A DNA stretch of 64,000 bases from Holacanthus passer (Eukaryota; Chordata; Actinopteri; Pomacanthidae): assembly GCA_025331565.1 (NCBI GenBank), contig JAFREQ010000076.1:496001-560000 (forward strand), written 5' to 3'. Below the pieces are notes generated by a model. It did not search any database. It saw nothing but the letters and a program-made list of their open reading frames with translations, and was not told the origin of the DNA. Below are positions 48,641 through 61,210 of the stretch, one piece after another; positions within the stretch are counted from its first letter, which is position 1, and every line of letters begins with the position of its first letter. A program made the position numbers and the translations under genes.

Positions 48641-49009
48641 CTGATCTGGTGCTCGTCTCTGAGGTTTATGTATTTTCTTGTAAACCTTTGTGCAAATTAG
48701 CTCGTACTATAAATGACTATAAATGCTGTGGTGTGGTATGTGGCACTGGTCCATGTTGTGCAGTCTTTTCTATAAAAATAAACAGTAAAAATACATGAAA
48801 TAGAAGTGCACCTTGTGTTGGTGGAGAAATACCAATCTGGTGAAAAAGACTTGAGGGAGCATTACTAATGTGCTGATAGACAGTAAAAGCATGGCGCTCA
48901 GTCACTTGACATGACACAAGAAGTTGGGAAATGTGTATGCCAATTTGCCTTCTCTTCCCAGAGTGGTCCACTCGCCATCCCTTTGAATTCCTTCAACTGC
49001 ATGACTTTG
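48641..49009. other. unassigned, downstream of the Rex1-like fossil
   Basis: May contain the element's 3' UTR, but no terminal repeat could be identified. The minus frame 48717-48971 is unsupported. Confidence 0.35.
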
Positions 49010-49640
49010 CATAAGCGACACCTAATTGAATATTAATGCCTTCTGATGGTATTTGATTATCTGTTTTTCATTTGGGAAGATTATACAAATGAGCCTCATT
49101 TGCATGCCAGCATCCAGGAAATGAAATGGAGTGTGTCTGCCAGATTATTATTTCTCCTTTTAACGCCACCGAGCACAACTTCTTTAATCTCATGAATTCA
49201 GGATTAGTTTCACATTTTGGTGTGATGCTCCAATTTGGTTTGTGCAAGGAGGTCATTTATGCCAGCGGAGAGCTTTTGTTTGCTCCAGTAGGTGAAGACA
49301 ATAGACATAATAAAGTTTCAGTCAGCTTTGTTATTTTTCTTCAAAGCTTGACTGAGCTTTGGTATTTGTCGGATGGCATCCATTCTCAGGGCAGGGCAGG
49401 TATGCAGGCAGATGGTAGCAGTGGAAGGATGATGAAGAAAGAGTTTAGTCTCATTCAGTCGGTATGAAGTAAATGGAAGAAATGAAAAGCCCATAATAGG
49501 AGTGGAGTGGAGAATTACTGTCCTGTCTGGCTCCCAGGCAACAGCTTTATCTTCACAGCAATTTACAGTAATCCGGGGTGGCTGTGAGGGCCTGCCGTAG
49601 GCCGCTGTTAGCCACTGCAAAATGACATGTGAGTATACGG
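49010..49640. promoter_or_regulatory. candidate conserved non-coding element with octamer
   Basis: Dense non-repetitive block with ACCTAATTGAATATTAATGC, an octamer ATTTGCAT at 49098-49105 (GAGCCTCATTTGCATGCC) and a perfect GTGAGT donor-like word at 49630-49635. The 113-codon plus frame at 49126-49467 and the 100-codon minus frame at 49318-49620 both lack domains. The texture is typical of vertebrate CNEs; alignment is needed. Confidence 0.3.
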
Positions 49641-52600
49641 AGTTACAAAAAGAAAAAAAAATTGGAACAAGGCCTAATCATCACTTTAAGTCACATATTA
49701 TACATTTAGATGGCAACTATAACTCAACTGAAGGGCACTGTGCACTCTTCTGCTGCGGCCACTGTGCATATGTCATAGATAATAGTCTGCCTGTGCCATA
49801 GAGGGTAAAGACAAAGCAGGAAGGACATTTTATTTAGAAAGGAGTGATTTAAGTTTACCCTTCAAAAGTCTGGCAGGGCTCCTCAGGAGTTCTTCTTTTA
49901 CATCAGAGCTAACTCAAATGGCCCCAAGAATTTTAAACGCGACTGATAAATCACGTTATGTTATCCTGAGTGCAATATCGATGTTTATTCCCCTCATGGG
50001 CCCAAGCTGTACCTGCGTGTCAGTGTTGCTGTCCGCACCTCGCATCGGCGGATCAATCCTAAGTGGGACTCTGCTGAAGTAGCTCTTGATTTTGATTGAA
50101 TTTTGAGCATAGACTCTTCCTTTCAATTCTTATCCCAATCAATTTTGCTGGATGTGCCATTGATCTGATAAACATGAGCGGCAGTGGCAGGGCAGAGTTT
50201 TTGCCAAGTTGATATTGAATCAGAAGTGAGTGAGGAATATCCATAAGTATTGAATGACTGCTCGAGCAAGTCAGTAAATAATCCTCGGATGCATGCTCTA
50301 TACGTGAAGATATGCAGACACCAGTCGAGGGCCTCCCCCCGCTGGACCGTGTCCTTCTATTTGCATTATTCTTATCATATCTTTTCTATTGCATGTTTAG
50401 ACGTGTGCAAGATGTAAATTTTTAAACAAGGTCAAATATTCCGGATTTCCATAGGATTTCTCAGCAAAGCAGAGAGGATGCAGAAAAGTGCAAATGTAGT
50501 ATTCACATGCAGGAGGGAAGCACAAAAGGCTCGGCGCAGCTAATGCTGTCAGTGAACTCCCATTCTTATTGAAGTCACTGTCTTCTTCCCTCTTCCTGTC
50601 TCTCTCCCACTCAGCAAGCATTCTGAGGATCTATTTCTTATTAGAATTCACCCCAGAAATCATGTTGGGCCAGCGTGCTCCTGCAGCTCCAGACTCTATT
50701 AAATGCCTCATTCAATTTTATAATATAGTTTTTATTTGACATTAAGGGCTTTACAAAAAGGCGGTGGAATATTAGTAACCCACACTCACAAGAATGCTAT
50801 TATACATTCTGATTTACTGTCTTTCCTCTGCAAGTTTCCAGTGCATCTTTTTCAAACCTCACCCCGCATAAATTGGTTTTAGAAGTTGTTCAGTGAGTGT
50901 TTTTTTATAATACTCACTAAAATCTGTACAGCCCTCATGTAGCTATGAAGACTGCTGATTAAGCATGAGAGTATTAAATGCACAATCCGAGATCTCGGTG
51001 CAAACAAAAGGGCAGTCACACATTTAAAAATCAACTGTCTGTCTCAATTGACCTTAGAATCTTTATAACAAGGACAAAGGGCACTTTCTCATCTGTACTT
51101 CAGTTCGCTCAGGCTTTTTACAACTGAGCAAACAAGAGAGGAGTAAACATGAAGTTATATTCACTGACAGGTAACTTATTCTCTTTCCACATGAGCAAAT
51201 CAAATTCCAGTGATTGACAGCGACTCATCCAACACTTTTCTGCTCCTTATGTGTTTAATTATCGTCTCTGGTGTCACAAAGAGCAGTAACTGGACCTTAT
51301 ATAACATAAATAGTGGCGAACAGACATAAACTAGACAAAAAGAGGTATTTTGTACCATAATATTACAGAAGGCTGGTTATTGTGTGCACACAGTATTTCC
51401 CTTTTCACTCAATTATTATAGGAGAACTTCTAAAATACATGTTGAACAGAAGCTAAACACATATAGTTCAAGTTCTTTTCACTTTGAGAGAAAATCCCTG
51501 TACTCACATGCTGATGTTGCCATGATCACACAATTATCTTTAAAAAGGCAAATATCAGCTTTCCATGACTTTCTTGACAGTTCATGATAAGCGGATGGAT
51601 TTAATATTGGTTAAGTTTTGGAATTTATGACAGAATCACATGTCTGCTCTCACACAGTCCTGTGATTCGTCTGCTTTGCTCTCACACCACAAACAAACAC
51701 GCCACAGTTTGCTTGTTGGCAGGCCAAGAGCCGCCTCATGAAGCGGCCTGTTTGTTCGAGTTTGTCTGAACCGCTCCAAACAAGGAAGATGTAAAAACCA
51801 TCCAAAAAAACAAAAGAAAAAAGAATGTATTATAATTGGGTTACATTTTTAATGGTCACAAAATTACCAAACTGGCAAGAGTGTTGCAACACATGTGCAG
51901 TGTATCTAGTAGCAGTACAGCCCACTTACATTTCAATTCACTGTAATTATCATTTTAACTGATCCGCATTTGTCATTCATTTGATATTTGACAGTTATCA
52001 TATAAAGAAGCATTTAAGTTAACTTTATTGCAATCACAAGCAGACAGAGAAAATGGCATCCGTTTATGTACATTTCCTATACTTGAAATACTACTGTGTA
52101 CAAAAATACCATGAAAACACTCAGTGAAACTTGCTGGAAGTGAACATCAGTTAACAAGTCTCTAACGTGTATTAACGCTGACAGGAAGTAACCCTGGAGG
52201 AATCTCTCTCTGAACTCAGCCCCCAGCCGCAATATAATTAAAACAAATCTAAACAGCCAGCTACAGAGGTTCATTGTAGAGTTTTAACAGGCGTACATTC
52301 TTCATCTGTTCTCGCAGCACCGAGCATTTACGGCACAAAAGAAACAACAAGGTGGCATGCAGCAGGATGTCCCTTGTTGTCTTCTGTGCAAAGCCTGGAG
52401 ACAGCTTGAGGCTTTTCTTCATCTTGCTTCTGTAATCTCTGTCAGTGGGGACTCTCATCTGGTGCGGGGCGGTGAGCAAGAGGGTGCAACCCAAACAGTC
52501 TCTGAAAATGGCTTCTTATTCATTTGTTGCTGGGTGCAAGGGAGTTCGGGGTGACATTTGATAAACAGATAGACTTGGCATATTCTGCTGGAATTTGACA

Positions 52601-54793
52601 AAATCTTGGTCCATGTGAGGTCGTGTGGTACTCTAAACCCTTATTTTACCCGTTTTTTCTTAAATTTGATGGATGGGTGTGATATCTGGCAAATACTAGG
52701 TAGCTGTAGAAAAAGGTGCAATAATATGATTTTGCATCGTGAAAGGAAAAGCAGGTAGCACATGGAAAATATTATTAACCAAATTTGTTTTACTTGCTGG
52801 ATCCTTATTATAATGCAGCAAACTGCAACTTGAAAAATCAGAAGCAAAGAGAGAGAACAGTTCAATTATGTGACATCTCACAACGAATTTTAAAACATGC
52901 TGCCAACAAAAAGCCGAGCAAAGCATTCATCAGTTTAACAAAGTCCAATTCAAGTCGGTTATTTGTTGCCTTTTCATTGCTTGACTAAAGACGCAGCATG
53001 TGTTGCTGATGTCATTCTCTTCCTTCGGTACTGTTAGGTCCAATCAAATCATGTACAGACACAAGGCGATTTAAGAGAGATCTGACCCAGAACCAAGGTG
53101 GAGTTTTCCTATGAGCCTTGTATATCAGACCACAATGAACCCATGTTTCTGTTTCATAGGTGCACAAAAGTGTTTCACTGTCAAAATATGCAGGTCCCAT
53201 CCTTTAAATAACTTAAAGCACGCAGTCGGGATATAATCCTTATTTTGAAAGGGGATTCTGTCAATAGACACTATATGTAGCTTCAGATAGATTTCTAGTC
53301 ACATGGGCACAGAAAGTAAAACAAAGAGAAACATGATGAGGTGGAGAGACAGCATGTTTCAGTAATTTCCTTCTTCTGGCCAGAGGCCTTGTGTTTCAAC
53401 ACTCAGCAGCTCAACTGCCCCTCGTTTGTAGCTGTTATGTTACATTGCTCTGATTTTTCTGTTTTTGACAAGGCATTGACTGCATGACCTGACTTAACTG
53501 AGAGTTTTTGCTGTCAATTCTTGTTCTATGATGAATGTCAACATAGATGGACTTCATCCAGCGAGCTTGCCTTGCATGTTGCAAGGGAACCATTATCAAT
53601 CTTTATATCTCATTTGTCCCTGTATTGCAGCCTCAGCAACTCTACAGGACTCCTGTAGGTAAACTGGCCTGCTATTGCTCCAACTGTTTACTAATCTTAC
53701 CAAAATTACATAACTTGACTTTTATGACTCGCAGAAGTGTAAGAGGACTTTCATCATTTTCAAAGATGTGGTCAAGATGTGCACTGAGACACATATGTGG
53801 TCCATGTGGTTATGATTCTTTGTTGAGATACCCAGATGTAACTGGGGCAAATAAAGGGTTAAGTGTGTTTTAGTTGTACACAATTAAATGACTTTTCAAT
53901 CCTTGGTCTTCCTTGGGAAGCATCACATGAAACATGTCGCCGCTGCTTCCATATTTGTACTCAAAGAAAATAGAGAGACACACTATTTTTTTGCTTTACA
54001 GTGCAGTCTTTCTTTTTCTATTATTATTTTTATCTTCAGGATTTTAAGTGATTTTGATGTGCTCTCTCCTCTGTAGCTTGTGGCCTGTTGAAAGCATTTC
54101 TTTTTCATGGAGCTGTGAATGGTTCTTATGGAGCTCTGCCTGAACTGACATTTTCATGCTGTGTTTTTGTCATGTTACTATACTGTGTGTTGCAACTACA
54201 TACTGCTTATGAGCAAAACAAAAATGAAACTTCCTAGGGTGCTCTATGCAAAGGGTTTTCATGTGGAGCCAACCGAGCTAATAACACAACAGAGATTATG
54301 CTTAAATAATATAATATATATAAATAAATAATTTAAAAATCAAACACATTCAACTAAAGCCCAGCCCCAAATAAAGGCTGGGCAGATATATCAGCCGTCA
54401 TTACCTTATCTGAGATGTATGTATTGCATGTATGTTGAATGATAACTTAGAAGAAATTGCAGCATCAAAATGCCAAAGATACGATAAAGGTGGCTTTGAA
54501 ATGCTGATAGCAGGAGTGTTTCTCCACCAGGGGGCAATGACAAACTCTTGTTCAGGTCATAGTTCAATTAAAAATGAATATAGGTGGTTCCTTATTAAAA
54601 TAATTTATTCACGTTTTTATGTGTTTGTGAGGGGAAAAAATAGAATATAACCAATTTATAGTTATTTGATCTCTCAAATATCAGTACTGGCATAAAAAAA
54701 ATCCAATGTGGGTGAGGCTATACTTGAAATTAAATTCAACATTCTATTCCACATCCCACTGCAATCGTGTTTCTGGCCACGTGTTGAATATAA

Positions 54794-54823
54794 TTTCAAT
54801 ACTCACTATTTCAATACTCACTA
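54794..54823. repeat. 15-bp perfect-but-one tandem duplication
   Basis: TTCAATACTCACTAT directly followed by TTCAATACTCACTAC. Confidence 0.85.
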
Positions 54824-55774
54824 CTTTGGTCTCTACAAACTGTGCAAAATTGTCTGTTTAGCTGCAAAACTTTTGGTTTGCTTTAATGTTTCATTTTTCT
54901 GTCTACCATATTGTACATTTGAAAATGACTGCCAGTGGATTTATAGGAAGAGTTGGTGAGAGCCGTGAGGCCAAGCATGTCAGGAGAGAGAAAAAAAAAA
55001 GAGTTAAAAAAGGCTAAAACTGCACAGAACTGCAGAGCTGTGTGATATAAGTCCCCACTAGCATTAAAGAAAATAAAGCACTTCAATGATATGGATGAAA
55101 ATTTTAATTCAGTTCAGCTTTATATTTATATATACAGTATATATATATGACCAGTATCCCCCTTAGTAGATTTTAATGATGTGTTTGCCTCCTCCAACGT
55201 CCAATGTCTGTACTTAAACAAAGGCAGTAATTTGTAACACTTTAAGTTATAAGATGTATCACACCAGTGGGGGACAAATTACAAAGTGGGAGAGGATGTA
55301 GAACATTATTCGTTTTCTAATTTATTCCCAGTGTCCTTCAATATCATTTTTCCCCCTTGTTTTTGTTTTTACTTTTCTCTGTTGCTTTTAGCCATTTTGC
55401 TGCTTGCATCTTGTTCATCTCGCTCTTTCTTTCCATCTTGATGACAACGCTTTCATGGCACATTAAAAGGAAAGCTTACTGGAACCCTGTGATCCCACAA
55501 ACTGCAATGCAATTTAGATATCTCTGTGTATTGTTTGGGCATGGCAGAATTTTGTTTTATTAAGCTGGGTCCGAGTTTCTTCCCTTCGCCTCTTTTGCAT
55601 TCTGACATATGACTTGTGCCAAATGTTCTCTTTTTGGAAGGAATTTCTTGATAGGGAGAGAGCAGCCTGGCTCGCAAGATTGAAGAGGAGGGGGATTATC
55701 ATGTCTTCTCATCATGGCTTAATAGTTTAATGAAAAAAAATTGCAGACTACTCGTCCCAATTGGCATAGTCAAT

Positions 55775-55860
55775 GTGTCACAGTGGTAAAGAGCACTTTG
55801 TGGGTTTGATTCTAGCAGGGAGTAACATTCCAGGCTTTCTTGGCTGTCACACTGACAATG
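55775..55860 (+). repeat. possible tRNA-like / SINE-like dispersed repeat fragment
   Basis: CACAGTGGTAAAGAGCAC followed about 10 bases later by GGGTTTGATTCTAGC resembles the A-box-like and B-box-like text of a widespread teleost repeat. It does not fold as a tRNA, and the anticodon region is missing. Confidence 0.3.
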
Positions 55861-56619
55861 GACACTGCAACATTTACTGGAATGCAAAGTGGAGAAATGC
55901 ATCTACAAAAAAAAAAAAAAAAAAACATTAGCATAATTATTTTCATCCCCGTTTCCATCTGTTGTGTGCTGGCATGTGGGTAGCAGAGGAGTGACAGCGG
56001 GTGTCAAACGGTTCAATCAGCGGAGCAAAATGCTGCTACAACAACAGCATTTGGTGCTGCAGAACTGCTGTCATTGTTGACCTGTTAAACATCTGCTGTG
56101 TCCTTGCAATCACGGGTAATTTTCATCCGAAATATCACAAAATGTTTTCACCAGTAAATGTCAGCCTTCTAAATAATGTACTGTATATCAGCAATAGTGT
56201 CATTACGTCTCACGCCTGCTCCTCGCAGACGCTCTGTCCATCTTCAGAACGTTTTACAGCTTTTTTCGTGGTAATTAGACATCAAGAATTATTAGAATAT
56301 ATACCCACAAGACAGAATGAAAATGTCGAGAATGCTGCAACTCATTAACAGTATTCTTCAGGGGGAACAAGCTTTGATTAGATTGTTCATTCCTTCAAGG
56401 CAGATCCAGTTGAACAAAGGCTTTCTGGTGCGTCTGTGAAGCTGTGGATTTCACACTCTCATATTTTCCGCATTAAAACTCGTGGATACAGCTTGCTGTT
56501 CTTTTGATGCACAATTACCATAGTACCCACAATAGGATTTCATATCTTACTGCATTACAGCTCATATAATAACTCCATTTGATCATTAAAAAAAATGTTA
56601 ACAATATTTAGTTAAATGT

Positions 56620-57340
56620 AATTCTCCGTGATGAAGAGTGCAGGTTTGCTGAGCTCATGCGGTTTGGCAAATTAAATGTGAATCTGGTGCGATTGGACAA
56701 AAAAGTAATGTTGCATTCTGCTTACGGAGAATAACTGAGGATGAGCAGATGACCAAGCAATGAGTCAATTATAAGAGACTGGTGTTTTGACAGTGTAAAT
56801 GAACAAATTTAACTTCATAATTAAAAACTTGATGGATGCATAGCCAGTCAGAGATTAATGGCTCTGGGGGGTTTTAGACAGTATAGGATTCAGCTCTACC
56901 CTGTGCAATTACGTTTACAATCATTGTTAATTGGTGTCATGTTGAGAAAAAAAACAAGACAATGCAGTGGAAGCAATGCCAGATTTGATGAGAAATGCAT
57001 TCCTCTCAATAGTCACAGTGAGGCCTTATTGTGACCTATTTAAAACTTTTCAGATGCCGTATCAAGTCAGCATCGTTGTCATTCATCAGCCCAACCTCCT
57101 CTTGTCTTGCCTGTCCGGGCAAATCTTTCATTTTCTCTAATTCCATTTGGGAAGTGCGTATCATCGAGGAAAATCCTCATCCTTCAGCCAGTGAGCAACG
57201 AGCAAAGTGGTGATGAATACCTGGGCCATGAATACTAAATGATAGGTAATTAAAGGATACCTGAGGAATATTACCTTGGCCGGCACACCTGAGGAGAGAT
57301 CGAGGCTTCTGTCCATTAGATTGGAGAGGGAGGCAGAGAG
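56620..57340. promoter_or_regulatory. candidate conserved non-coding block
   Basis: Non-repetitive, with CAATTACGTTTACAATCATT, GTTAATTGGTGTCATG and GATAGGTAATTAAAGG. Several homeodomain TAATT cores sit next to SOX-like and forkhead-like words. No domain in the short frames. Inference from texture only. Confidence 0.25.
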
Positions 57341-58140
57341 AGAGTGAGTCTGAGAGCAGACCATAAGGAGGCAGGCGTGAGTGATGGCTGCTCTCTGAAT
57401 CAGTCATTTGGGTTGAGAATCTGACGTTTGATTAAGTCTGACCTAGATTTCACAGACAAGAAGTCACGGCCTCTTATATGCACTTTGGTGGAGAGTCAGA
57501 CTTTTTATGACTTTGAAGTGATTCAGGCTGAAAAGAGTTGTTGTCCAAGTTTAGGACTGTCTGTCTGCTCTGTCTGTCGAGGTGATGTTATAATCATTAC
57601 GCAGCAGGAGCAGGGACAAGGAGTTTCACCAATACTAGTTAATAGTTGATAAGATTAACCTGTACAACAAAATCTATAAAACTGTCAATAACAATCAATT
57701 AAAAGTAATGTAATGTAATGTAATGTATAACATTTAATTACAAACTGTGTTGCTTTTGTACGATATTGTGGACCATTTATATTTAATCTTTTTACATTTA
57801 CACCAAAATGAACTTTAAACGTACCAATTTTAGCATATTCAACTCAGATTAAACCCACAAGCATATTAGTGTTATATTGCTGGAGCATTGTGGGTACATT
57901 TTTACTGTGCAAAAATCAAGGAAAATAATGTAGAATCTCACTCAATGGACAATGATTTGCTCACTGTGCTATTAAATTTTCCATTTGCCATTTTGAGACA
58001 GATTGATGATTTGCAAATGCCGCATATTTCAAATCAGATATATGTTTTTTTTGTTTTTTTTTTAGGGTGATGGAGCCAGACCTGCCTTTTTATCTCCACC
58101 AAAGAACAAGTCTGTGAGGTAGCGCTGTCTGAAAAATCCA
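57341..58140. other. gene-free stretch with pentanucleotide repeat and strong acceptor-like site
   Basis: TAATG repeats at 57705-57726. At 58042-58065 a long T tract ends in TTTAG and is followed by 53 bases readable as GDGARPAFLSPPKNKSV before GAGGTAGCG. An exon here is possible but unsupported; see findings. Confidence 0.3.
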
Positions 58141-58560
58141 GGTAACAAATCACAAAGTGCCTCTCGGGAGCACGCCCATTGACTTTTTGAGGCGTCTCAC
58201 TGATATAACCTTGACATTAATGGGAGGTTTTCACATTCTCAATTCTTATGGGGCTCACCATAATCTGTTATAGAGGGGGCCGACTTGCCTCCTGGGTCCT
58301 TCTGAAGTTTGAACCCTGGCAATAACCTTGTCTGGATAGGTTAGGAGGATGTAGCAGTCCATCCTTCTCACTATCGTCTCGATGTTTACCAGACCCTCTC
58401 CACCCTTCACAGAGCCCACATTCGCCGGCCCTCCAGAGAGCAACACACCAATTACTCCATGTGTATCTTGATTGAATAATAGGACTTTTAATTGTCTTGT
58501 CTTTCACAATTACGTAAAAGCCGTAACCTTTAATTAAGTGTCTGCCAATTATTTTATTCC
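58141..58560. promoter_or_regulatory. candidate conserved non-coding block
   Basis: Non-repetitive block with CCTTGACATTAATGGG, ACACCAATTACTCC, CTTTTAATTGTC and CCTTTAATTAAGTG. The two minus frames (58255-58446 and 58268-58507) overlap each other in different phases and have no domain. Confidence 0.25.
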
Positions 58561-60839
58561 CTTTTTTTGTTGGAGTGGATGAAAGTAATTACTGTCACCT
58601 TGCAAAGTGTGAGAAGTAATTAATCCTTTTTGATTTTACCAAATCCCATTTTTTTTGGTCATTAGTTGGCCTTTTAATCCTCAAACGATTATGAAGCCAG
58701 TTAATTATAGAAAAAGCAAGTACTTACTTGTTGTTTGTGCAGCATCAGCACAATTAAAAAAAAAAACAAAAAAAACTTGTAATAGATAAATTCTTCTAAG
58801 CTCTGTTGATACAGGCACAATGCGTCAGTGTTCGACTCTTGACTGTCAGCTGTAGTCATACAGTTGTTATATAAAATTTAAAGCACAGTTATAGCTTAGA
58901 TTTGTCCTATTTGACAAGATGATCTAACTGATGACAGTCATAATTAAAATTTAAGAGCCAGAACTTAAAGCGGGACTCCACTGATTTTGCACCGGAAGTT
59001 TATTCATCATGATTACTACTAAATCAATGAAAATGGTTGTATAATGTCTTCTCCAGAGGTTTTGAAAAAAAAAAAAAATACTGATGATGTCATCATGCTC
59101 TTGGATTTGGCTTGAGACTCTGCGTCTGCACTACAAACTAGAAGTGTGGAGTTTGAAAGACCAGTAACATGTAGGAAACAGGGAAGGTCTAATGAAAGAC
59201 AATGTGTAATTGCATTATGGGAAATGTAGGAATCTGTGTTTTTGAAACTTGACCCATACTGGGGATTACAAGTCAGGATATTTTGGCCTCAGCTGCTTTG
59301 ATTTTCACCCTTCTTTTTGTTTAAATCTGTCTCTTGTGAGTCCCTCAACTTTACGCATGGGCAGCACTGAATCGCTTTACCCTTTTAGAGTTTCTCATAA
59401 ACCAAGTGGTCCAAGCAGAAAAAGCTGGAGTCAGGTATGCATCGCATCTGATGTCGGAGAAATGCTGGAAAAATCATACTCACCGAAGCATAAATAAAAT
59501 ATAGCAGCAGACAGTGAAGTGTTTGGGCACATGGGCTACATGCTGGACTGGGTGCAGTGTGTGTCCTCTTTCAAAACCATTTATCAGACAAGGCCAGGTG
59601 GGTTGTGGACCCAGAATGTGGGCCATTGTTGTAGGCCATAGAAAACCTTGGATGTCTGGGGGATCCCACCCCCCAAGCCCAGGAGCTCTGTGTGGCTGCT
59701 ATGTGAACTCCAGCCCAGACCCAAACATGCATATTGTGCAGGTCTGAAAGGACACTATAATCCATCCCCATACGTGCCAACACCCCCCTCTAGCCTCTAT
59801 TCATCCCTCGCTGTGTTTGCATCTCTCCAGAGTGCCTTTAACACTGTGCAATGCCGCGCTGCTTCACACAAGTTAAAACGTGATGGAGAGCTGTCATTGT
59901 CCTTCTCTGTGGTCAAAACATGTGCTTCTCAACATGCAGCCAGTTTGTTATCTCATCCAGAGAGCGCGCAGACCACTCTGAGTCACTCTCTTTCTCTGTG
60001 TCGGTATGGAGGTCGCTGCTTTTTTATCATTTCACACGCGTGCCGCCTGCAAAAATAGAATACAAGCAGGGAGGATCAGAGTTGCCTATAAGCCTGCTGT
60101 CTTGGCCTAAATAAATACAGTCACCGACATTGAGATTCAGGTCCTGCCGCCCAACCAACAGTTGGCTGTTCCCCCATAAAATAGAAGTAGTATTTATGTT
60201 ATGTTTTTAGCCCCCCTCTTTTTTTTCCTCATTCACTCCCCTCCCTGTCACTTTAGCCGCCTGGCTTTCTCTGTGATGAATCTCAATTATGCCAAGGTCA
60301 CCTTTCATTGTGGTGATCTCTCTGCTGCTTTATTGGAACTGGCAGGACTTCCACACTATCATGGCCGTGCTTATTGACAGTCACTTCCTCCTCCAAAACA
60401 AAACCAGCAGGGAAAAAAAAAAAAAGAAATAAAGAAAAAGAAAAACATTTTGTGGAAAAGTTACATCTCCTCTAATTTTGGTGGGCAGAATTGGCATGTC
60501 TACTTCAGGCTCTGCCTAATAGTCTGTAATCATTCTCTAGTCTCTCTTTCCAGAAAGTGGGTGGAGGTGTTTGAGGGGCAGCTTATTCATATGTTGGTTT
60601 TATCACTGTAATCGCTTTCACATAAATATGATGCTTAATAGTTCTGTGGAATACACGCTGTGAGGGGATCCTTCTCCATCAACTAAATATCGAGTTATTC
60701 AGATTTTATAATTCTCCTTGGCGGTATCTTGGACTGAGAATAAGGGACATACTGTATCCAACACCCATCTCTTCATCATCCTGCTTTTTGGAATCAGTCG
60801 TCAAAATTATGCAGATTTATCATTTTCCATTGTAACCAT
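58561..60839. other. gene-free stretch
   Basis: A-rich runs at about 58756-58776 and 59066-59079. The frame at 59648-60058 is 136 codons long and in the more GC-rich part of the tract, but is proline/serine-rich without a domain and overlaps a frame on the other strand. 59500-59750 is GC-richer than its surroundings. Confidence 0.35.
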
Positions 60840-61210
60840 GACTACTGCACGATGGCACTCACGAGGTCACATGTTCTCATCTTGAATGGGGCAATGAGTG
60901 ACATAGAGAGGCACGGGCTAATTTGTTTGTGCATAAACAAGACTTGGAGTGTGTGTGTGGGATGATGGCGATGACATCCACCATTCACATTTGATGAGGA
61001 TGCTAGCACGTGTAATTGTTGTTTTAATGCAGCATCTGTTGCTAAGGGGAAGTGGAATGGGTGGGGTGGCGGGCCTCGCAGGGAGATAGTTAGCCTCACA
61101 ATTGACAGTGACACGTTGATAAGCGCGAGTGCCGAGCGTGTTAGCCGAACCAACGGGCCTTTGATGGCCCTCTGATATAACTCGTTAAACAAGCGTCGGA
61201 CCGTTTACCT
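60840..61210. promoter_or_regulatory. candidate conserved non-coding block
   Basis: Non-repetitive block with CpG words (GGCGGGCCTCGCAGGG, GATAAGCGCGAGTGCCGAGC) unusual for this AT-rich tract, and an ACAATTGACAGTGACACG stretch carrying TGACA/TGTCA words. The minus frame 60842-61192 (116 codons) shows no domain. Confidence 0.22.

Larger units (their letters stand above)
49641..56619. other. long gene-free tract
   Basis: No coding exon is supported. Items: palindrome CCGAGATCTCGG at 50987-50998; octamer at 50359-50366; a 15-bp tandem duplication at 54794-54823; (TA)-rich 55121-55148; a fragment near 55775-55860 (CACAGTGGTAAAGAGCAC, GGGTTTGATTCTAGCAGGG) resembling a tRNA-like teleost repeat; A run 55907-55925. 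Open frames such as 52261-52494 and 53012-53200 (minus) have no recognised homology. Confidence 0.35.

Noticed and set aside
50359..50366. Isolated octamer ATTTGCAT
   Set aside because: A single 8-mer is expected a few times by chance in AT-rich 64 kb; nothing else supports a site.
53012..53200. Minus-strand frame with a protein-like look (aromatic and charged residues)
   Set aside because: I considered a LINE or transposase fragment, but could not match any motif; only 62 codons.
55775..55860. Possible tRNA gene from A-box/B-box-like text
   Set aside because: No acceptor stem, no anticodon arm; at best a SINE-like fragment.
59648..60058. 136-codon open frame
   Set aside because: Pro/Ser-rich translation without domain, overlapped by frames in other phases and on the other strand.
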